Assembly: GCF_030272615.1 (NCBI RefSeq)
Contig: NC_081406.1
Span: 113,183,783-113,247,782 of the forward strand
DNA length: 64,000 nt
Direction: 5' to 3'
Source of the DNA: Cryptomeria japonica
Taxonomy: Eukaryota > Streptophyta > Pinopsida > Cupressales > Cupressaceae
Part shown: piece after piece, positions 34,358 to 46,136 of the stretch
Numbering within the stretch: the first letter of the stretch is position 1
How the letters are laid out: each line of letters starts with the position of its first letter
Notes under the pieces: model-generated
What the model saw: the letters and a program-made list of their open reading frames with translations, nothing else
The model's database searches: none
Told to the model about the DNA's origin: nothing
Program-made: the position numbers and the translations under genes

Positions 34358-35772
34358 TGTTGGATATGTTGTTAACATTGATGTCTACACATTCCTATGA
34401 TTTATTTCGGTGAGATTGGGAAGATAATCTGATCTGGTTTTGTAGTTTGGTTTTGTCGGTCATTGTTTTGTGATCAGATTTGATGTTGAGACTTTGGGAT
34501 ATTGTTCTAGATGATCTTGTGTATCTTCATTTCATATGGTTCATGATTTGGTTCTTCACAAGTTATCTTTCTTCATGGTAGTTGTTGATTGGTTGTATTC
34601 TTGAGCTTCTAAACGTTGACAGATGAAGATTTGAAAAGTGGCATTGGTGCAACTGTTTCAGATGATTCTAATGTACTTGCAAGTGTTTCCTAGTTGTGTC
34701 CTATTTGTTTTGACGATCTGCATTGATTTTTGTGTAAGGTTTTAGTGATTTTTATCAACTGGTATTGATTTTCATGTTATGTGATATTTTTGGTGGTGTA
34801 GTGTGTTGCGGTTGATCTTGGTGTGATTTTCGGTGGATGTGATCATTTAGGAATTTGAATTAGGTCCATGCTATTTAATGTAAATCATCATATTGGTCTA
34901 GTGATCGATCTTTGTATCGTGTAATATAATTTTCTAATTGAGGGTTGAGGGTTTAGCTGATCTTCTTATCAAGGTTGATGAATTGTATATATAGGTGAGT
35001 TATTCATGTAGTTTGTGTATCGGTATTGTGTCTACATTTTCAGAGAGAGGTGAATGTGAGAACAAGAGATTTATCATTCAGTGAAGTGTTGAGGTGAGAT
35101 TGGTGGTGCAGAGAAGATAATTGTGCTTAACTGAAACTATCATCACGCATTTGTTGATGCTATCATTGCAGTTCATTTCTTCTGGATTGTAGTCCGAATC
35201 ATATTGTAAGTTAGTGAGACTTCCCTAAGGGTTGTAGCCTTCCAGGAAAATATGTTTTGAGCAGTGAGCTCTAGGCAGTGTGTCTGAATGCATGTGCATT
35301 CCTCATTGTAATATTTTCATATACTACTACAAAGTATCATCTTACAATGGATACGTTCCCACAGAGGTTTTTCCCTTAACCAGGTTTTTCACGTCAAAAT
35401 ATTGGTGTTGTGTGTTGTGCTATTAATTTTCTTATTTTTTTATCACTGTAGTTTCCTTGAGGGTTGTAGCCTTTCGGGAAAATATCTTTTGAGCACCGAG
35501 CTTTAGGCAGTGTGCCTAAATGCATGTGCATTCCCTATTGTAATATTTTCACATACTACCACAGAGTATCATCTTACTATGGGTAGGTTCCCAGTGTGAT
35601 TTTTCCCTTAACCGGGTTTTCCATGTTAAAAATCTTGGTGTTGTGCATTGTGCTATTAATTTGCTTATTTGTTATTGCTCCAGTTTATCAGTTTTGTTTT
35701 GGAGTTTAATTTTCTGAATCTAGTGAAGACTGATTCACCCCCCCTCTTAGTCTTCCTTCTTAATTGGTTGCT
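34358..35772 (+). repeat. C2 LTR b, with an internal ~235-bp tandem duplication
   Basis: Starts TGTTGGATATG. The segment with GGGTTGTAGCCTT...TGCATGTGCATTCC...GTTCCCA...TTTTTCCCTTAACC is present twice (about 35220-35450 and 35455-35690), which makes this LTR longer than LTR a. The end is lost at about 35772, where it joins gag without a primer site. Confidence 0.85.
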
Positions 35773-36965
35773 CGGAGATTGCCTAAAGGTGCTAGTAAGT
35801 ATGATGAAAATTTTCCCTTGAAATGTTTTTCTTGTAATAAGATAGGACATTTTTCTTCTAGATGTTAGAAGAGAATGGCTAAGTATGGCATGCATGATAA
35901 GCATGATAGGAATGATATATATGAGAAGCATGAAAAATAAAATAAGCCTTGTAAGTATAGCCAGAAGTTTAGGAACCAGAAGAACTATTATTATGCTATG
36001 GATGAAGGTTTTATAGATGATGAATCAGAAGGAGATGAAGTTGTGTTTAATGCCATTAAAGAAGATAGACCTGTACCTATTGATTCCACTAGCTATTTTG
36101 TTGAGGAGAAAACTTTGGTTGCTAAGGTAGAATAAAAGGGTGAATGGGTGATTGACAGTGGTTGTTCACATCATATGACTAGTATAAAAGAAAATTTGTA
36201 AGCATGGAAAGGTATGATGGTGGAATAGTTAGATTTGGAGATGACATAGTCTATGTAATATGTGGGAGAGGTTCTATTTCTTTTGATGGTAAGTATAACA
36301 CTGATGATGTCTTGTATGTTGAAGGTTTGAAGCATAATCTTTTGAGTGCTGGACAGATGGTTGATAAGGGTTATGATCTACAATTCAAGGATGGTAAATG
36401 CAAGATCTTAAATGCCTCTAGTATAGAGATTGCATTTAGGACTAAGACTGAAGGTAACATTTTTCATTTGAATGCTAGTGAGAAAAGTTGTTTGGTTGAT
36501 AAGATAGATGAAAGTTGGTTGTGGCATAGGAGAATGTGTCATCTAAACTTTGATTCATTGATCAAGATTAGTTCTACACAAGTTGTTAGAGATCTGCCTA
36601 AGATTGTTATTAAACCTATTAATCCAGTATTTAAGGAATATCAGTTTGGTAAGCAAACAAGGATTTATTTCAAGAGTAAACAATATACATCTGACGGATT
36701 GCTAGATCTTGTGCATACTAACCTATGTGGACCTACAAATATTAGTAGTGTGCAAGGTGATAGATACTTTATGCTACTAATTGATGATTATTCCAAGATG
36801 ATGTGGGTTGTCTTTTTGAAGGAAAAATCAGAAGCATTTGACAAATTCATGATATTCAAAGCTAAAGTTGAAATTGAGTCCGGATTGAAGCTGAAGTGTC
36901 TGCGATCTGATAGAGGTGGAGAATTTTGTTCCAGTGAGTTCAATTCATTATGTGACATAGATTTA
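35773..36965 (+). pseudogene. C2 body 2: gag zinc knuckle, protease and integrase
   Basis: Begins inside gag. Zinc knuckle CFSCNKIGHFSSRC near 35825, stops near 35867 and 35938, then the protease motif EWVIDSGCSHHMT (intact D-S-G) near 36140. A frame shift leads into 36204-36974 with LWHRRMCHLNFDSLIK. The paired Cys of the integrase zinc finger are replaced (VFKEYQFGKQ where CxxC is usual). The core has LLDLVHTNLCGPTN and CLRSDRGGEF. At about 36958 the frame jumps into the 3' tail (DLFT, stop), deleting the rest of integrase, RT and RNase H. Confidence 0.88.
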
Positions 36966-37337
36966 TTTACTTGAGAGACAAGCTAGGGGTATCCACCCCT
37001 CCTAACATGAGAACTAGATGTATTGAGTTGCATCGATTCGGTGGTTTTCAGAGCCTTATTCTTTTATCTGGATTGATGTGTTGGTGTTGCTCCTCTACTG
37101 GAGTAGTTTGTGTTTTGGGAGAGAGATTTATGAGATTTCTGGTTGTGCTTTTAGGGGGAGATAGTTTGGTTTTCTATTTTGGAGATCATTGGCATTGCTA
37201 TCAAAGGGGGAGAGAGATGATGTGAAAAACTACATTATCTATCTTGATCTTAGGGGGAGTTTGCTGGTGATATCTTCTTTCTTTGCATTGACTGTTTTTC
37301 ACATTCATATGTTGCCATCAATTCAAAAGGGGGAGAT
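36966..37337 (+). other. C2 body 2 3' tail and polypurine tract
   Basis: The junction lies in ATTTACTTGAGAGACAAG, also found in body 1 near 33985, so the deletion probably used this short homology. G-rich tracts near 37154, 37204 and 37250 precede AAAAGGGGGAGATTG at 37325-37339, next to LTR c. Confidence 0.75.
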
Positions 37338-37793
37338 TGTTGGATATGGTTTTTCATTGCTACTGCTAGGATATTTTATTGTCATTGATGTCAACACATT
37401 CCTGTGATTTATTCCGATGAGATTGGGAAGATTTTTTGATCCAATTTTGTAGTTTGGTTTTACTGATCACTATTTTGTAGAATCCGGTATTCCCTCCAGT
37501 ATATTCCAGTGTGATCAGATCTGGTGCTGAGAATTTGGGATTTTGTTCTGGATGATCTTGTGTATCTTCATTTTAAATGGTTCATGATTTGGTGCTTCAC
37601 AAGTTATCTTTCTTCATGGCAGTTGCTGATTGGTTGTGTTCTTGAGCATCTAGACATTGACAGATGAAGATTTTAAAAGTGCCATTGGTGCAACTATTCT
37701 GGATGATTCTAATGTGCTTTCTAATGTTTCCTAGTCATTTCCTATTTGTTTTGGTGACCCGCATTGATCATTGTGTGAGTTTTTGGTGATTTT
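37338..37793 (+). repeat. C2 LTR c, truncated by L1
   Basis: Starts TGTTGGATATGGTTTTTC and aligns with the first ~455 bp of LTRs a and b, then stops at GTGATTTT where L1 begins. The remainder should lie beyond the window. Confidence 0.85.
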
Positions 37794-38791
37794 TGTTGGC
37801 AATTGATGCTCATTCAATGATTTTAGGAGACTTCCCATGGTTGATTAGTTGTTTAGGGTTGTCATTGATGTCAAATCTTCATGATAATTTGATCTGGTAG
37901 TTGTGACTTAGCTTATCTGGAAGATGGTAGTAACTAGTAGATAGTTAATCGACAGAACAAAGTAAAATAGGGTATTTTGGTAATGTATTGATCCAAAATC
38001 ATCTCCAGTATTTTCGGTGTTTGTGGTGATTATTTTTGTGATCTTCATATTTGGTAGGACTTATTGGAAGTGTGTTTCTATGATACTTTACTTTGGTGCT
38101 ATGGTGTGTTCAAGATTGGAGCCGACTTCATCTACACGTTACATCTCTTGAAGTCGATTTGAAGGAAATTATTCTTATTATGAGATCGGATATATAAGAT
38201 CATTGTAGAAGTTGATTTTTGGTGTATGATGATGTGTTAAGTGTTTGGTGATCAGTTTTTTGTGTGATTGACTGTAGTTTCATGTGTATATTTTTTGATC
38301 AACTGGTAGCTGACTAAGACCAAAATAGGGTAATAAGAAGAACAAAGATATTCAGTGATACAAAGCCTAACCAGAACTCAATCTTTCATTGTCAAATTCT
38401 TTCTAAGAGTTCATTTCATTGTAAACTCACTTTGTAATCAAATTGTAAGGCAATGAGCCTTCCCTAAAGGTTGTAGCCTTCTAGGCAATTGTAATTGAGC
38501 AGTGAGCTCTAAGCAGTGAGCTTGAGTGCAAATGCATTCCCCATCTATGTAATATTTATGTACCCTTGGCCATAGTATATGAATATTGTGGGTTCTATCC
38601 CCACTGTGGTTTTTCCCTTTCCGAGTTTCAACGTAAAAATTCTAGTGTTGTGGATTTGTGGTTTTATTATTGCATGTTTATGTTCATATTTGTTATACAT
38701 TGTTAACCAGTGGATAAAGAATAAGTTTGTAGTTTTAATTACTGCTAGATCATTGATTAACCCCCCCTCTCAGTGATCCCTAATTCCAACA
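37794..38791 (+). repeat. L1 5' LTR
   Basis: 998 bp, TGTTGGCAATTGATGC to CTAATTCCAACA. It carries the CCCCACTGTGGTTTTTCCC block near 38600 and AACCCCCCCTCTCAGTG near the end, as in the SIRE-like copia LTRs nearby. The start TTGGCAATTGA and the end ATTCCAACA match the L2 LTR. Confidence 0.85.
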
Positions 38792-38793
38792 AT

Positions 38794-38806
38794 TGGTATC
38801 AGAGCC
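38794..38806 (+). other. L1 primer-binding site
   Basis: TGGTATCAGAGCC two bases after the LTR end; initiator Met-tRNA type. Confidence 0.92.
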
Positions 38807-38859
38807 TAGTACCTCTGAGGAATCTTAACTGCTTGAGGAAGATCTTGGAGATTGATTCA

Positions 38860-40017
38860 ATGGATACCGATTTTCAGAGACAACTCAATGTGGCACTTGA
38901 GGATATTGATGCTGCTATAAGTGAGGTCTGTACCTTGAAGAAGAATTTGAATATAGCTGATGAATTTATTAGTGAGTTGAAGGATCAAGCAAGTATCTGT
39001 AGATAAAGAGAAAGGAGTTAATGGACAAGTTAAAGGAGAAAGAAGATCAGATCATGGAATACTAGGACAAAGCTGATGAATTTGAAAAACTTGAGAGAGA
39101 AAATGTTGCTTTGAAGAATGAGATGAAATCCATTGTGATGAAACTGACCAAGGAGATTGAGGAGCAGAAGAAGAATGAGGAGAATCTAATATAATAATTG
39201 AAGGATAGAGCTGATGAATTCTTCAGACCTACCTATGAGAATAATCAGTTGAAGCTTGAGTTGACACAATCAAGGAATAATGATCAAGAACTTGAAATGC
39301 AGGTTGCTACCTTGGGGGATGAACTTGCTACTACCAATGAATACAAACATAAATTCAAATCCAATTCAAAAAGACTTGATGAGATGTTGGAAATTCAAAG
39401 ACATGGAAAGGATATGCGAGGTCTTGGATATGAGAAAGGTGAATCCTCCAAAACTAGACAAGGCAATGCTAAATCTGATCAAAAGAAGAGAAATAATCCT
39501 CTGGTAAGACAACTTAATGCTCATAAATTAATGGTAGATGTTTTACTTGCAATAAAATTGGCCATATGGCAAGTCAGTGGAGAAGTAGGATGAATAATGG
39601 AATGATGAACAATAATGTTTCTAACTTTATCGGTCACTGTTTTATATGCAATAATTTTGGACACAAGTCAAATGTATGTAGAGTTGTGATGAATAACTTT
39701 TAGAACAAAGATGTTATGCTTGTGGAATGTTTAGACATATCTCTAATCAATGCAGGATGAGACAAAATCAAATGAACTACAGATATGTGAAGAATAATAT
39801 TGTTTGCAGAGCATGCAACAAAACTGGTCATATTGCAAAGTACTACAGAAGCAAGAATAGTGCTTTGGTAGACAAGAATAAATCTGATGAGAAGGGTAAA
39901 GCTAAAGTTGAAGATATCAGAGAGAAGAATGAGAAGATGTTGGTGAGAAAGGATGAATATAAGATAGATATTGGATTTCTACCTGTATTTAGTGCAAAAT
40001 CTTCATCCGGTAACTAG
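38860..40017 (+). pseudogene. L1 ORF1: coiled-coil gag with four zinc knuckles
   Basis: Starts at ATG 38860 (MDTDFQRQLNVALEDIDAA). The first ~200 residues are Glu/Lys/Leu-rich and predict coiled coil. Then come LDEMLEIQRHGKDMRGLGYE, a motif seen in SIRE-type gag, and four CCHC-type knuckles: CFTCNKIGHMASQW (last Cys is Trp), CFICNNFGHKSNVC, CYACGMFRHISNQC (Arg for Gly) and CRACNKTGHIAKYY (last Cys is Tyr). A basic tail follows to a TAG at 40015. At least three frame shifts and several stops break it. The likely role is RNA packaging. Confidence 0.82.
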
Positions 40018-40400
40018 GGCTTTTGGCCTTAAGGGGAGGCAAATCAATGAAAATCTTACAAGTACCCCTTGATGAGATCTGTGGTCTATGGATTACAAAT
40101 GTCATTTGATATCTAGAACTCAGATGGTTGATTGTGGCATCTAATAGCATTCGGTTCTGTATTTGAAGTGCATTTGTTTCAAAGGAAAATTAGGGTTTGT
40201 AAGGTTAAAAGGGCGAATACGAGAATCATTCTTCACCTTGTGAATAGTATTTTAGAGCTATCAAAGTTTTTGAGCAATCAAATTTTATAGGCGATCTAAG
40301 AGAAAACGACAATCCGACAAAGCGATCTAGGGCATTCAACACTTATTTAAGGTATTTATCAAAAGGCATTAATATGAGTCTTATTTTCTGAGATTTTACA

Positions 40401-41761
40401 ATGGCATCTGCATCCTCTATTTATACTCCATTGGTGGTCGAAGTGAAGGACAAGACTCATCCTGTATTCAACAAACATCCATACAAGTCCATGGAGGATG
40501 ACCCAGTAGGTGCATTTTCCTTCATTCTGCATGGTGTTCTACATGTTGATAATGTTCATGCATATATTCACTATGAAATTGAGGAGATTGGGTCAAAAGA
40601 TATTTTGGATCTGTACACAGATAAAATCATGGATGATATCAACAACCCTAAGCCGAAATTTGCACAGCTGGTAAGGAAAGGTTTTACTCAATTTGTGAAA
40701 TTTTTGTCTTTCAATGAGAGGAATGAGTTTGATATGTGTTGAGCAGGGTTCATGTTGAGTTTATGTGGCTGGACAAGCCATACAAGATCATTGCAGAGGC
40801 AATGAAAGCAGTTACTTATTTACATTAAACCAGTGAGAAGCCAAGGTTACAGAAGGTTACAAACCCTACCATAAATAAACTAACTGATGTAGAATTCGAT
40901 GGACAATCAATAAAAATCAATACCATAAGGGAAGATGATGTTAAGTTTGTTTCTATGGTGATTGGGTACAAGGTGTATCAATCCAATAGATTGAATTCAG
41001 TCTCCAACACCATAATTCATGCCACTTACAAGATGGTGAAGGAAGATGGTCACTATGACCTATGGAGTGTGTTCTTGGAAGAATTGTTGATCAATTTAAA
41101 GAAGATTAAACAAGATAAGAAGCATGTCTTCAAGTTTGGATCCTTGATTATCTATCTTTCCCTATATTTCATGAATCAAATCCTCAGAACCGATAGAGTC
41201 TAGTGGGCTTATGACAAACTAGTGGCGCAAAAGATAAAGAAAGGATTGGATAGCCTTGGAAATAAAGACAATCAGAATGCTTCTTTGTGAGCCTTCTTCA
41301 AAACATTTTGGAAGAAGATGAAGCAAAGAGTGTGAATCCCCAAGGAAATTGTCAAAAAGTATGAGGGGACAATATGTTTTATGGTGAATAAAGATGAATT
41401 CTTGATGGAAGCGGTCCAACCCCGAACTGTTTGAATAATGCCTATGGGCTATGAGGTGGATGAAGCTACCTTGGAGGCATATGTACATCATTCACTCAAC
41501 TCTCTGGAAGACAACAAGGAGGAGATATTAGGTACCTGCAAAGAAAGGTCAATGGAGTTGCACTCCAAATTTATAGAACCGACAAGGAAGAGGAAGGTGG
41601 CTAAGATAGTAGAGGATATTCTTGTTGAGGAGGGCCATCCCCAGGAGAAGGTGAGGGTTGCTAGGGCATCAAGGGATGCAACAGAGAAGGAAGAAAACCA
41701 GAAATCTACTCCTATCAAGATAAAGGTAACAAGACCCTCTATCGCTCTGGTGAAGACACCT
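40401..41761 (+). pseudogene. L1 ORF2, N-terminal part, unrecognised protein
   Basis: Starts at ATG 40401 (MASASSIYTPLVVEVKDKTH). The frame is open for 113 codons to a TGA at 40740, then continues with frame shifts through KFVSMVIGYKVYQSNRLNS, IIHATYKMVKEDGHYDL, FKFGSLIIYLSLYFMNQI, ICFMVNKDEFLMEAVQPRT and a Lys/Glu/Arg-rich C-terminal stretch to the G2 insertion. Most blocks align with L2 ORF2 (for example FVSMIIGYKVTQSSRLNS). I see no nuclease, polymerase, protease or envelope motif. Helical content looks high. Function unknown. Confidence 0.72.
41757..41761. repeat. Target-site duplication of G2 (left copy)
   Basis: CACCT, identical to 57178-57182. Joining the flanks with one copy restores the L1 ORF2 frame. 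Confidence 0.9.
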
Positions 41762-43404
41762 TGATAGGGAGGCTACCTAGTTTACCATCAATTATATTTC
41801 TTGACGGTTTGCTTCTATCCCTTCCCATGTTCCAAGTCTACCCCTCTAGACTTCTAAGTACTTTCCTACCAGTATTTTCTTACCACACTTGATACAAGCT
41901 CATAAAGAAGCTTGTTCCCCGTACTCCTAGATTCTGTCACTATAAGTTGCAGAGGTGTAGGACTACCCTTGCTTACTCGCAGTCTGTAAAGTCATCATCC
42001 TGTCTAATTTTGCAATTAGACTTCTACACCAGTCCTCCCCTGTACTTACTCCTTTATGGTCACTGAAACCTAGCTAGACTTCTTCCAAGCTCTCCTAGGC
42101 TCAGTATGCAAAAATGGTGATTGCCATTTCCTGGTTTCCTCCTACTACTACTCTACTCTTACTATACATTTTCAGCTCTTCCTGAAGAATTCCAATGGTT
42201 GTGTGGATCCCACAGTGGAGGTTCAAAACAGGGCCATATTTACACTATGAATTCAAAACAAATAAATGAACAACAAAAAGGAAACTTTATTTACTGTAAT
42301 GAAAAACTTAACAAAAACAAGACAGTACAACACTCAGCGATAGAAATCTAGAAAATAGGCTTGTATGTATTTCTCTTGTGCTTTCTGTAGTATCCAACAA
42401 ATCCAACACCTTACAATTAGACTTTTATAGCTCATCCATCCATCTTGAAACATAAATGGTTACAAACTGGAGAAAACGGTTACATAACGGGTCATCAACG
42501 TAGCCTTAGAACTTGGCTTCTGATGCCCATTGGTGACTTGCAAAGTTCGCACTTTTGTATCGGGTGATCAGGGTAATCAAAACACACCTTCACTAATGGC
42601 CGATGCTTTCCTCTGCTTTGTGATGTTCCATCAGGTCATCGGCAAGACAACCAAACAGCTATCCCAATCGTCCGATCTTGCTTGATCTCTCCTTTTGCGC
42701 TCTTCCACATGGTACCGCCTAATTAGCTCTGGGGTCCCTACCCTACCACCTTAGCATGACCTCACTAACCACCCGGAATGAATCTCTTCTTTATTGTTGG
42801 GTCCCAACTTGGTCGCCAAGTCATGGGAGATAAACTTCATGCATCTCACCATAGCGGTATAGCGACAATTGTATGATCATCCCAGACTTGCTCACTCGTT
42901 AACTTGCCTAAGCTTCTCTCTTGTCGGGCCCCACCTTGGTCACCAAGTCATGGGAGATAAATGTCGTGCATCTTGCCATAGTAGTATAGCGACCCCCGTT
43001 TCTCCACCTTCAACCTGCACGGTCGTTAATTCACCTCATTTTGTTTGCACATGCTTTCTCGCCAAGTCATGAGGATTATTTGGTGATCATCTTCCCATCG
43101 CGGTATAGCGACAGCCATAGGATCATCCACGATCACCATCCGAATATAGGTCAAGTTAATCATCAGAGTAACTTGAAACCACTCCTTCTGATACCCAATA
43201 CAACCACTCCAAACTCTGATGACTCATCAAGGTAAGACTTGCCAATCGGGGTAGATCTTGCCGATAAGAGACATTTTAAAAACTACAACTAAACAACCAT
43301 ACAAATGGAATAGAACCAGTCCTTATGTATTTACATGACCACTGGAAGGTCTCACAAGCCAAAATTGGTTAAGGAAATTTCAATCCTTAGGTGCTCCTAC
43401 ACCA
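41762..43404 (-). repeat. G2 3' LTR (left, correctly oriented)
   Basis: 1643 bp; on the minus strand it begins TGGTGTAGGAGCACC next to the polypurine tract and ends GGCTCCCTATCA-like sequence. TATAAAAG (minus strand, about 42425) points in the same direction as G2 coding. Three copies of the ~65-bp U3 module lie at about 42830-43120. Confidence 0.88.
42424..42431 (-). promoter_or_regulatory. Putative TATA box of the G2 left LTR
   Basis: TATAAAAG on the minus strand within GAGCTATAAAAGTC, downstream of the U3 module array. The same box occurs on the plus strand in the right LTR near 56563, confirming the inverted orientation. Confidence 0.55.
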
Positions 43405-43423
43405 TACTCCCCCCAAAACAAAG
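43405..43423 (-). other. G2 polypurine tract
   Basis: On the minus strand CTTTGTTTTGGGGGGAGTA ends exactly where the LTR begins TGGTG. This is the expected plus-strand primer position and fixes the left LTR as the normal 3' LTR. Confidence 0.8.
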
Positions 43424-43426
43424 AAG

Positions 43427-43744
43427 TCAAGTGACTGCGCTAGACAGCAAGGAAAGATCAATTCTCAACTTAACAAAGTCTGATTCAGGGACCCAGGTCA
43501 CTTCATAATCATGTTTATGCATCCACTTGACCAAATGTTCCATGTAGACCTGTTGTCTAGTCTTCTTGAGAATGTGGAAATCTAACACTTTCTCAGCTTG
43601 AGGCATGGAAGAAGAAAGTAATGGCAGGTCGGCAAGTAACTGTTGAACATCTGAAACTTGCGCATCCTCCTTGGGAAGTTGTCCCTTGTAGACAACAAAA
43701 TCTGCGACATTGAAAATGGGGGACAAAGTAATATTAGATGGCAA
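43427..43744 (-). pseudogene. G2 integrase C-terminal region with chromodomain-like end
   Basis: The open frame on the minus strand includes VLDFHILKKTRQQVYMEHLV, KWMHKHDYEVTWVPESDF and a short tail. The pattern (hydrophobic, aromatic Y, L-V-K-W, then TWVPE) fits the chromodomain carried by chromovirus integrases, which can guide insertion to heterochromatin. It is joined to integrase across a frame shift near 43750. Confidence 0.7.
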
Positions 43745-44945
43745 ATCAATCTTATAGGCATTAGAGCCATACTTGAACTTTACATGGGCCTATTCTCCTC
43801 ATTTGTAGCTTGTTGGGAACCCCTTTCCGAAGTCGAGCCTTGTTCAAATGTACCATCACCAAATCTCCAACTAAAAATTGCACATCTCTCCGTGCGGTAT
43901 CAACTCGAGCTTTAACTTTTTGTGAAGAATCTTAGAGAGCTCGCCTGACTCGGTCATAAACCTTCTTCATATATTGAGAGACATCATCAGCTTGACCACT
44001 TCTATGCTACAGATTACCAAGATCTCGTAATTTCATAACACCTCGTGGGTGCATACCATACACTATCTCAAAAGGACTCTTCCCAGTAGATCTGTTGACA
44101 CTATCATTGTAGGTAAACTCCGCCTGGTGAAGAACCTGATCCTAACTCTGTCCATATTCTTTTGTCAAACACCTTGAAAGGTTTCCAAGTGTCCTATTGA
44201 CCACCTCTGTTTGACCATCTATTTGGGGATGATAGGCTAAACCAAAAGACAAGTTAGTTCCCAGTCTTTTCCAAAGAGTTTTCCAAAAATGTCCAAGGAA
44301 TTTAACATCTCTATCTGAAACAATACTAACTAGAAAACCATGGATTCTTATAACCTCTTTGAAAAACAAGTGTGCAATGTGACTAGCATCATGGGTAGTT
44401 TTACAAGGAACAAAATGTGCCATCTTACTAAATCTGTCAACAACAACAAAAATGCTATCATAGCCAAGGCTTTTTTTGGGTAATCCAACCATAAAATCCA
44501 TACTGGCACATTCCCATGGCCTTGTAGGAATAGGTAATGGTTGCTAAATACCAGCATTAGTAGTTGTACCTCTAGCTTTCTAACAAACCATACACTGCTC
44601 AACATACCTTATGATATCCCTCTGCATTCTGGGCCAATAGTAGAACCTTTGAACAAGTTCCAATGTCTTATTAAGGCCAGAATGACCACTCAAACATCCA
44701 TTATGCTTTTCTTGGATCAGATTTTCCCTCATCAATCCTTTGGGAGCACACAACTATCCACCTTTAAACAACAAACCATTCTGCAAAATAAAGTCAACAT
44801 ATTCACTATGAAAGTGATTATGAAATTCTTGACAAACCTTGTAAATGGCTGCAAAATATTCATCATTGGGGTACAAATCCTTGAAGTAATCAACTCCAAT
44901 ACTCCGAATTAGCACTTCTTGTACTATTAGTAGTCTTCTACTCAA
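43745..44945 (-). pseudogene. G2 integrase
   Basis: The zinc-binding region HNGCLSGHSGLNKTL ... CMVC lies at about 44720-44590. The catalytic core starts [20 protein letters not shown], with the second Asp in [12 protein letters not shown] and the Glu in [15 protein letters not shown] (44501-44142). The rest continues through FTYNDSVNRSTGKSPFEIVY and a DLVMVHL block toward the chromodomain. Stops interrupt it, mostly TAG: after MVC, after QS and after NL. D, D and E residues are all visible. Confidence 0.9.
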
Positions 44946-45338
44946 AGCATCTGCTACTTTATTACACTATCCTTTCTTATGCTTAATAGAAAAAGTATAT
45001 GATTGTAAATACTCAACCCATTTAACATGCCTATGACTCAACTTATCTTGTGAATTCAGAAAACTTAAAGATTGATTATCTATATAAACAACAAACTCCT
45101 TAGGCAACAAGTAGTGCCTCCACTTCCTAAGAGCTTGGACAAGAGCATACAACTCAAGATCATAGGATGAATAATTCTTCTTGGCTTCATTGAGCTTCTC
45201 ACTAAAGAAAGCTACAGGTCTATTCTCTTGACTCAAAATAGCACCAACTGCTATATTACTTGCATCACATTCAATTGTGAACAACTTGTCAAAACTAGGA
45301 AGAATGAGTACTGGTTGTGTAGCCACCTTTTGTTTCAA
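44946..45338 (-). pseudogene. G2 RNase H
   Basis: FTIECDASNIAVGAILSQ, then SSYDLELYALVQALRKWRHY and FVVYIDNQSLSFL give the Asp-Glu-Asp set of the gypsy RNase H. A TAG follows KKG where Gln is likely, before CNKVADALSRR, the usual link to integrase. Upstream it continues from RT across stops near 45370 and 45590. Confidence 0.9.
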
Positions 45339-46127
45339 AACTTCAAACCATTTGTTAGCTTCATTGGTCCACTAAAACTTAGTCTTAACTCCTCCTTTGA
45401 TGGTATCTAGCATGGGTGCACATATTTCACTGAACCCTCTAATAAACTTCCTGTAGAACTGTGTCAAACCATGAAAACTTCTTACTTCACTTGTAGTCTT
45501 TGGTGTTGGCCAATTTGTGATGGCTTCCACCTTTGATGTGTCCATCTTCAAATCTCCTCTTGAAACTACAAATCCAAGATAGATAAGTTCCTACTTCTTA
45601 AACTCACACTTCTCCAAGTTTATTGTTAGTTGCTCATCATATAATTTTTGCAATACAATACTAAGATGCTCTAGATGTTCCTCTTTAATTCTACTAAAAA
45701 TCAAGATATCATCTAGGTATACAACAACGAATTTACCAATAAAATTTTTCAGCACTTCATTAATGAGTCTCATGATTGTACTGGGAGCATTACTAAGACT
45801 AAATGGCATAACAAGCCACTCATAAAGTCCTTCATTGGTTTTGAAGGTTGTTTTCCATTCATCACCTTCCTTTATCCCGATCTGGTGGTATCCACTCTTG
45901 AGATCAATCTTAGGGAAATACTTTGCACTTCCCAAGCAATCCATCAAGTCTTTAATTCTTGGGATAGGAAATCTGTACCTGATAGTGATTCTATTTATGG
46001 CTCTTGAATCTATGCATAGCCTCCATGTTCCTCCTTTCTTGGGTGCTACCACTGTAGGTATGGCACAAGGACTTATGCTCTTCTTTATCAACCCTTGGTC
46101 TAACAATTCTTGGACTTGTCTAGCCAC
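45339..46127 (-). pseudogene. G2 reverse transcriptase
   Basis: The minus-strand frame from 46127 to 45591 has [56 protein letters not shown] and the intact active site [10 protein letters not shown] near 45709. A TAG where Gln is expected (45588-45590) separates it from the thumb/connection region with [14 protein letters not shown]. Relative to the usual [16 protein letters not shown], a Ser replaces Gly after PF. A core RT this complete suggests moderate age. Confidence 0.92.
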
Positions 46128-46136
46128 TTCCTTGTT

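Larger units (their letters stand above)
32012..37793 (+). mobile_element. C2: rearranged SIRE-like copia cluster, LTR-body-LTR-body-LTR
   Basis: Three related LTRs (a 32012-33248, b 34358-35772, c 37338-37793) separate two internal pieces. Body 1 has only the RT end and RNase H. Body 2 has the gag zinc knuckle, protease and integrase, fused to the 3' tail. Each LTR b/c start is preceded by the polypurine tract GGGGGAGATTG. LTR c is cut by L1 at 37794. Two adjacent related elements with internal deletions, or one product of unequal recombination, would explain this. Confidence 0.85.

Noticed and set aside
38794-38806. TGGTATCAGAGCC and similar sites as tRNA gene ends
   Set aside because: Only the 3' terminal complement of Met-tRNA is present, directly after an LTR; there is no tRNA cloverleaf, so these are primer-binding sites.
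44541-44912. 123-codon plus-strand ORF in G2
   Set aside because: It is the complement of the integrase zinc-binding region, whose motifs are clear on the minus strand.
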